Source: a virus
IMG/VR virus record: IMGVR_UViG_3300032605_000083
Location: 1 to 33,609 of that record
DNA: 33,609 nucleotides
Direction: 5' to 3' (one strand)
Each line of letters opens with the position of its first letter. The first letter of the stretch is position 1. This document shows, piece after piece, positions 30,916-33,609 of this stretch. The notes below the pieces were generated by a model, which worked only from the letters and a program-made list of their open reading frames with translations, ran no database searches and was not told where the DNA came from. A program made the position numbers and the translations under genes.

Positions 30916-31074
30916 TTAAATATATGAGTGTGCTTCTGTCATGGTTGATAAAAAAAACCTAATGCTTTGAATCCTTGCTTTATTAAGACTGCGTTTAAAC
31001 GCTTCCTGTAATAATTGGCGATTGAATTCACAGTCTGCAAGTCCGTGCGTTTCCATTTCCTGTAATAAACTCAT
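30916..31074 (-). CDS. Small basic protein, function unknown
   Basis: 52 residues (MSLLQEMETHGLADCEFNRQ...). A short internal repeat (LLQE twice) and a basic helix (AFKRSLNKARIQSI). It ends TEAHSYI, echoing TEAHSFL in the neighbouring gene through a 15-nt direct DNA repeat. Real gene likely from operon spacing. Confidence 0.55.
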   Translation of the reverse strand: MSLLQEMETHGLADCEFNRQLLQEAFKRSLNKARIQSIRFFLSTMTEAHSYI

Positions 31075-31083
31075 GATTACTCC

Positions 31084-31296
31084 TTAAATTCTAACAAAAG
31101 CGTTGCAATTATTAATTGATTCAATTCTGCCAATATATGAACCAAATTCACACACTAATATATCAGAGACGCCTTTGTCATTTGAAATATCAACAGCAAA
31201 ATGTTTTGCTTCATGTTCATAATTAAAATTATTGCGACAAAATTCTCCGTTGTATAGATATTCTACTTGATATAAATTCATGTTAATAACACTCAT
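31084..31296 (-). CDS. Small protein, function unknown
   Basis: 70 residues. GGAGG 6 nt before the ATG at 31296, which overlaps the upstream stop (ATGA). Strand-rich (MNLYQVEYLYNGEFCRNN). No family recognised. Confidence 0.55.
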   Translation of the reverse strand: MSVINMNLYQVEYLYNGEFCRNNFNYEHEAKHFAVDISNDKGVSDILVCEFGSYIGRIESINNCNAFVRI

Positions 31297-31526
31297 ACTA
31301 GACCTCCTGTCAATGTGTCAAAAAATGATTGGTAAGCTGTCTCTGCGTTTCGTCCGTCAAGCCATTGGTTAATATGGCGTGTTGTAGTTTTACTCCAGAA
31401 TTTATCCGTTTTGAAAATCTCGCCTTTTAACTCACAAGCCACAGGAGTTTTATAGCTAAATAACACTTTCAAATCGTTGTTAATAATAACCTCTGTCAAA
31501 TTTGCTCTGATTGGGTTTAAGTTCAT
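31293..31526 (-). CDS. Conserved phage protein with TTT-x-HINQWL motif
   Basis: 77 residues. SYKTPVACELKGEIFKTDKF and SKTTTRHINQWLDG are motifs I recognise from aquatic phage proteins of unknown function. AGAGAGG lies 10 nt before the ATG. It is the first gene after the promoter at 31598 and its two-hairpin leader. Confidence 0.65.
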   Translation of the reverse strand: MNLNPIRANLTEVIINNDLKVLFSYKTPVACELKGEIFKTDKFWSKTTTRHINQWLDGRNAETAYQSFFDTLTGGLV

Positions 31527-31547
31527 TTTGTCTTTTCCTCTCTAATC

Positions 31548-31590
31548 GTGCGAAATTGCACACATAAGCCAACTATTGCTAATTGGCTTA
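31548..31590 (-). other. Two-hairpin leader of the small-gene operon
   Basis: Read on the minus strand, TAAGCCAA pairs with TTGGCTTA (8 bp, 10-nt loop, 31590-31565), then GTGC pairs with GCAC (6-nt loop, 31561-31548). They lie at the expected transcript start before the Shine-Dalgarno sequence. No T-run follows, so they are not a terminator; they may stabilise or regulate the mRNA. Confidence 0.45.
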
Positions 31591-31597
31591 AATTTGC

Positions 31598-31625
31598 ATT
31601 ATAAATAAAACCTGTTGTTTGTTAA
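31598..31625 (-). promoter_or_regulatory. Leftward promoter of the small-gene operon
   Basis: On the minus strand TTAACA (31625-31620), 16-nt spacer, perfect TATAAT (31603-31598). It overlaps the end of the 31599-31796 gene and would drive the genes from 31526 leftward. Confidence 0.6.
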
Positions 31626-31796
31626 TGCTTCTCTCAATCTAAAAATATATTGCGGTAAATCACCGCCTTTTATTGTATCGTAGCACACGCCACAATCGGT
31701 GTGTATTTCGTATCGGTCATTGATGATAAATACATTTACCTTTTGTCCGTCATAGTCTCTAAACTGATTTGTTATGCTTTTAATATACTGTTGCAT
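31599..31796 (-). CDS. Small protein, function unknown
   Basis: 65 residues with two cysteines (DCGVCYD), beta-rich middle (VNVFIINDRYEIH). GGAG 8 nt before the ATG. Its 3' end carries the next promoter. No family recognised. Confidence 0.55.
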   Translation of the reverse strand: MQQYIKSITNQFRDYDGQKVNVFIINDRYEIHTDCGVCYDTIKGGDLPQYIFRLREALTNNRFYL

Positions 31797-31824
31797 TTTT
31801 TTATCTCCAAAAAATAGGGGAGGA

Positions 31825-32421
31825 CTATTCGTCCTCTCCCTCGTTATTATCAGAACTCAATTTAATATCGCATTGAGGGCAATTTGGCACGCCAACAGCA
31901 AGCCATTTTCTTGTCATTCTTACTGTATATCCGCACTCCTCGCATTCGCATTTAATCATTCTTGTTGATTGTTTTTTGATTCCGTTGGTCATTCCGCTTA
32001 ATACAGCATGAGGATAATCACCAACAGTTAAAAACCATTCGTTCATGATTGCTTTGAGTTCGTCCGTTGAAGTTGTCGCTGTCATTTTGCCTGTCAAACC
32101 AACAGCAACAGCACATTGTTTAAACGGCTTCTTGTGTCCAGCTTCGAGACCAACAGTCGCATGGACTAACTCATGTATTAATGTAGAAGTGACTGTTTGA
32201 TTATCCGCAATCGTTGGTGAAATCATTATTTCGTAATGTCCGTCTTTTGAAGCTATGTCAGACCAACATTCACCAATCCGCTGTTGCTTCATGCCGAACG
32301 CTTTTTGACTAGGTAAACCGCAAGTTAAGCGGACGTTTTTTGGAATCTCAAACCCTTTTGAAATAAACAATGGTCTGATAAATTGCTCGGTGACTTGATT
32401 AAGCCATGTCTCTCTATTCAT
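31825..32421 (-). CDS. SprT-like zinc metalloprotease with C-terminal zinc ribbon
   Basis: 198 residues from the ATG at 32421 (GAGGAG upstream). HExxH is in LIHELVHATV (His83, Glu84, His87), with GHKKPF giving the probable third His. A C-terminal zinc ribbon (CECEECGY ... CPQC) and acidic tail follow, as in SprT proteins. A second SprT-like gene is at 14956-15300. Possible role: removing host or DNA-bound proteins. First leftward gene of this arm. Confidence 0.78.
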   Translation of the reverse strand: MNRETWLNQVTEQFIRPLFISKGFEIPKNVRLTCGLPSQKAFGMKQQRIGECWSDIASKDGHYEIMISPTIADNQTVTSTLIHELVHATVGLEAGHKKPFKQCAVAVGLTGKMTATTSTDELKAIMNEWFLTVGDYPHAVLSGMTNGIKKQSTRMIKCECEECGYTVRMTRKWLAVGVPNCPQCDIKLSSDNNEGEDE

Positions 32422-32450
32422 TTTTACTACTCCTCTTTTTATTAATAAAC

Positions 32451-32509
32451 ACATGAAAAGGTTTTATTTCATGTATTGCTAGTTTAATTGATGTAATTTT
32501 TAATTGCAA
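32451..32509 (-). promoter_or_regulatory. Candidate leftward promoter with inverted repeat
   Basis: On the minus strand TTGCAA (32509-32504), 17-nt spacer, TAAACT (32486-32481) is a modest promoter match. Downstream lies the perfect 8-bp inverted repeat ACATGAAA/TTTCATGT (32451-32474, 8-nt loop), in the leader of the SprT-like gene. It may be an operator or mRNA hairpin. Confidence 0.4.
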
Positions 32510-32676
32510 CAATTATTTTTAAGCCCGTTTAAACGACTTAAAACCGCCATTTTTGAGACCTCAAAGCGAAGCGAAAAAGCACTTTATAGCTAAAAAGCAC
32601 ACAATCGCACTATAACAAACGATTAAAAAGTTAATATCAGAATATCAAGTGACTATCAATCGTTCGTTAAAATCGC

Positions 32677-32719
32677 TTTACAGCGTTCGATTTCTAAACT
32701 ATAATGAGAATCATTCTCA
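32677..32719 (+). promoter_or_regulatory. Late sigma70-type promoter with Fur-box-like palindrome
   Basis: TTTACA (32677-32682), exact 17-nt spacer, perfect TATAAT (32700-32705). The palindrome TGAGAATCATTCTCA (32705-32719, 7-1-7) begins at the last base of the -10 and covers the expected start site. It matches the 7-1-7 form of Fur sites (TGATAATnATTATCA) at 13 of 15 positions. A bound repressor there would block the terminase promoter. The rest of 32510-32676 holds no gene. Confidence 0.7.
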
Positions 32720-32738
32720 ATATACCTGATTTATACCT

Positions 32739-33609
32739 ATGACCAAACCGCCGCCAAAGCTATCTAAACGCCAAATAAGCGAAGCGATACAGCAAGTCCC
32801 ATTGGATAAGATACTAGGGAACGACATCAAGCTAACATCAAAACAGCGTAAGTTTACTGAAAATATCGTCCTCAAGGGAATGAATAAGACTGAAGCCTAT
32901 CGAAACGCTTATGACACTCAAGGGAAGCCAAACGGACAATCAGTCAATGCCAATAAAGTATTCAACAACACTAAAGTCTCACTTATGATAAATCAATTAC
33001 AAGCGTCAGAAACGATAAAACATCTTATTTTGCCTACTTCTTTAAGAGCTCTCGCCATAGAAAAAATTACCGAACTCGCTATTGATGACGACTTGTCACC
33101 GAGAGACCGCCTCAAAGCATTGGAACTGATTGGCAAATTCACCGAAGTTGGACTGTTTGAAGACAGGGATAAGACCGCCACGATTGTCACCAACTCGGAC
33201 GAAGTCAAACAGCGATTAATGGACAGCTTACGAAAAGCTATAGGTAACAGTCTCACATTGTCAGACGATAAGAAACGGAGTGCGGACGAACTATTGTCAG
33301 AGATAAGAGGGGAAGCGATACAAGATGCCGAACTTATATCAGATGACGAACCTATGTCAGAGGAATTGGACGAGACGGAGAACGATATTCCCCTATCCGA
33401 GACCCCACCGCACCCCACCCCCCTAAATGACCATGATGATAGGGCAGAGATATTACATAATATTCCAGAAAATCAAATATCAAATCCTAGCGAAGTACCC
33501 ACCCTAGACGAAGTAGAAGAAGAGGGGGAGGGGGTATCTGAAATTTTGAAGGTTGAGTTAGGCGTGGATATAGAAATGACCCCCCTTGATGATTTTGGGT
33601 CCCATGACT
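32739..33609 (+). CDS. terS: Terminase small subunit (3' partial)
   Basis: 290 codons without a stop, running off the window. KLTSKQRKFTENIVLKGMNK followed by EAYRNAY is the helix-turn-helix region of Terminase_2-type small subunits, which recognise phage DNA for packaging. A helical middle (about 90-150) leads to an unusual acidic, Pro-containing tail (LLSEIRGEAIQDAELISDD, then LDEVEEEGEG). This tail is longer than in usual small terminases of about 150-200 residues. Codon use looks more GC-rich than the early genes. Two runs of six C (33418 and 33579) are places where a sequencing error could change the frame. Confidence 0.8.
   Translation, partial: MTKPPPKLSKRQISEAIQQVPLDKILGNDIKLTSKQRKFTENIVLKGMNKTEAYRNAYDTQGKPNGQSVNANKVFNNTKVSLMINQLQASETIKHLILPTSLRALAIEKITELAIDDDLSPRDRLKALELIGKFTEVGLFEDRDKTATIVTNSDEVKQRLMDSLRKAIGNSLTLSDDKKRSADELLSEIRGEAIQDAELISDDEPMSEELDETENDIPLSETPPHPTPLNDHDDRAEILHNIPENQISNPSEVPTLDEVEEEGEGVSEILKVELGVDIEMTPLDDFGSHD

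Noticed and set aside
32993-33418. 141-residue Ser-rich minus-strand ORF
   Set aside because: Antisense shadow of the small terminase acidic region.
1-33609. CRISPR array, insertion sequence, integrase, attachment site or reverse transcriptase for receptor variation
   Set aside because: None seen: no regularly spaced direct repeats, no transposase, integrase or reverse transcriptase motifs in any frame.

Overview
The window is most of one arm of a tailed double-stranded DNA phage genome. It is AT-rich (roughly 35-38% GC by eye) and densely packed, with many ATGA and TAATG stop/start overlaps. The virion genes seen (a P22 gp10-like protein, two large internal-virion or ejection-type proteins, no tape measure, no sheath) point to a short-tailed, podovirus-like particle. 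Large terminase, portal and major capsid genes are not present. The last gene, a small terminase that runs off the right edge, suggests they lie beyond it. The gene set resembles uncultured aquatic phages. The best host clue is a phage-borne pqqA-like peptide gene, which suggests a PQQ-using methylotroph such as a member of the Methylophilaceae. That host call is inference.

Layout. (1) 1-12753, plus strand: a cut-off Cys-repeat protein (probable fibre or receptor-binding protein), a lysis cassette (coiled-coil membrane protein, holin candidate, Rz with embedded Rz1, GH19 endolysin), then virion proteins and a GNAT acetyltransferase. (2) 12740-23092, minus strand: a long leftward operon for DNA metabolism and recombination. 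In transcription order it runs from small membrane proteins through a PD-(D/E)XK exonuclease, a DUF3310 protein, an Erf annealing protein, an RHH regulator, a DnaQ/PolA-type exonuclease lacking a polymerase domain, a lipoprotein, DUF1289 and DUF1364 proteins, a SprT-like protease and a metallophosphoesterase, to a nuclease and RusA. The pqqA-like gene (13155-13226) sits inside this operon on the opposite strand, with its own Shine-Dalgarno sequence and terminator, like a moron cassette. (3) 23093-23887: a control region with a leftward promoter, a rightward promoter that seems to make a ~105-nt three-hairpin RNA, and a second rightward promoter with a ~350-nt leader. (4) 23888-27561, plus strand: small early proteins, an SF2 helicase and a Toprim primase. 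(5) 27558-32421, minus strand: a SleB-type hydrolase and about twenty very small, mostly acidic proteins of unknown role, plus a second SprT-like protease. (6) 32422-33609: a sigma70-type promoter with a Fur-box-like palindrome at its start, driving the small terminase.

How it works together: Erf, the PD-(D/E)XK nuclease and RusA form a recombination module; helicase and primase serve replication, apparently with a polymerase from elsewhere; the small-gene cluster is a candidate host-takeover region; holin, endolysin and spanins release the progeny; and pqqA may raise the host's PQQ supply during infection. Start codons were moved from the longest ORF where a Shine-Dalgarno sequence and operon spacing clearly favoured another start.
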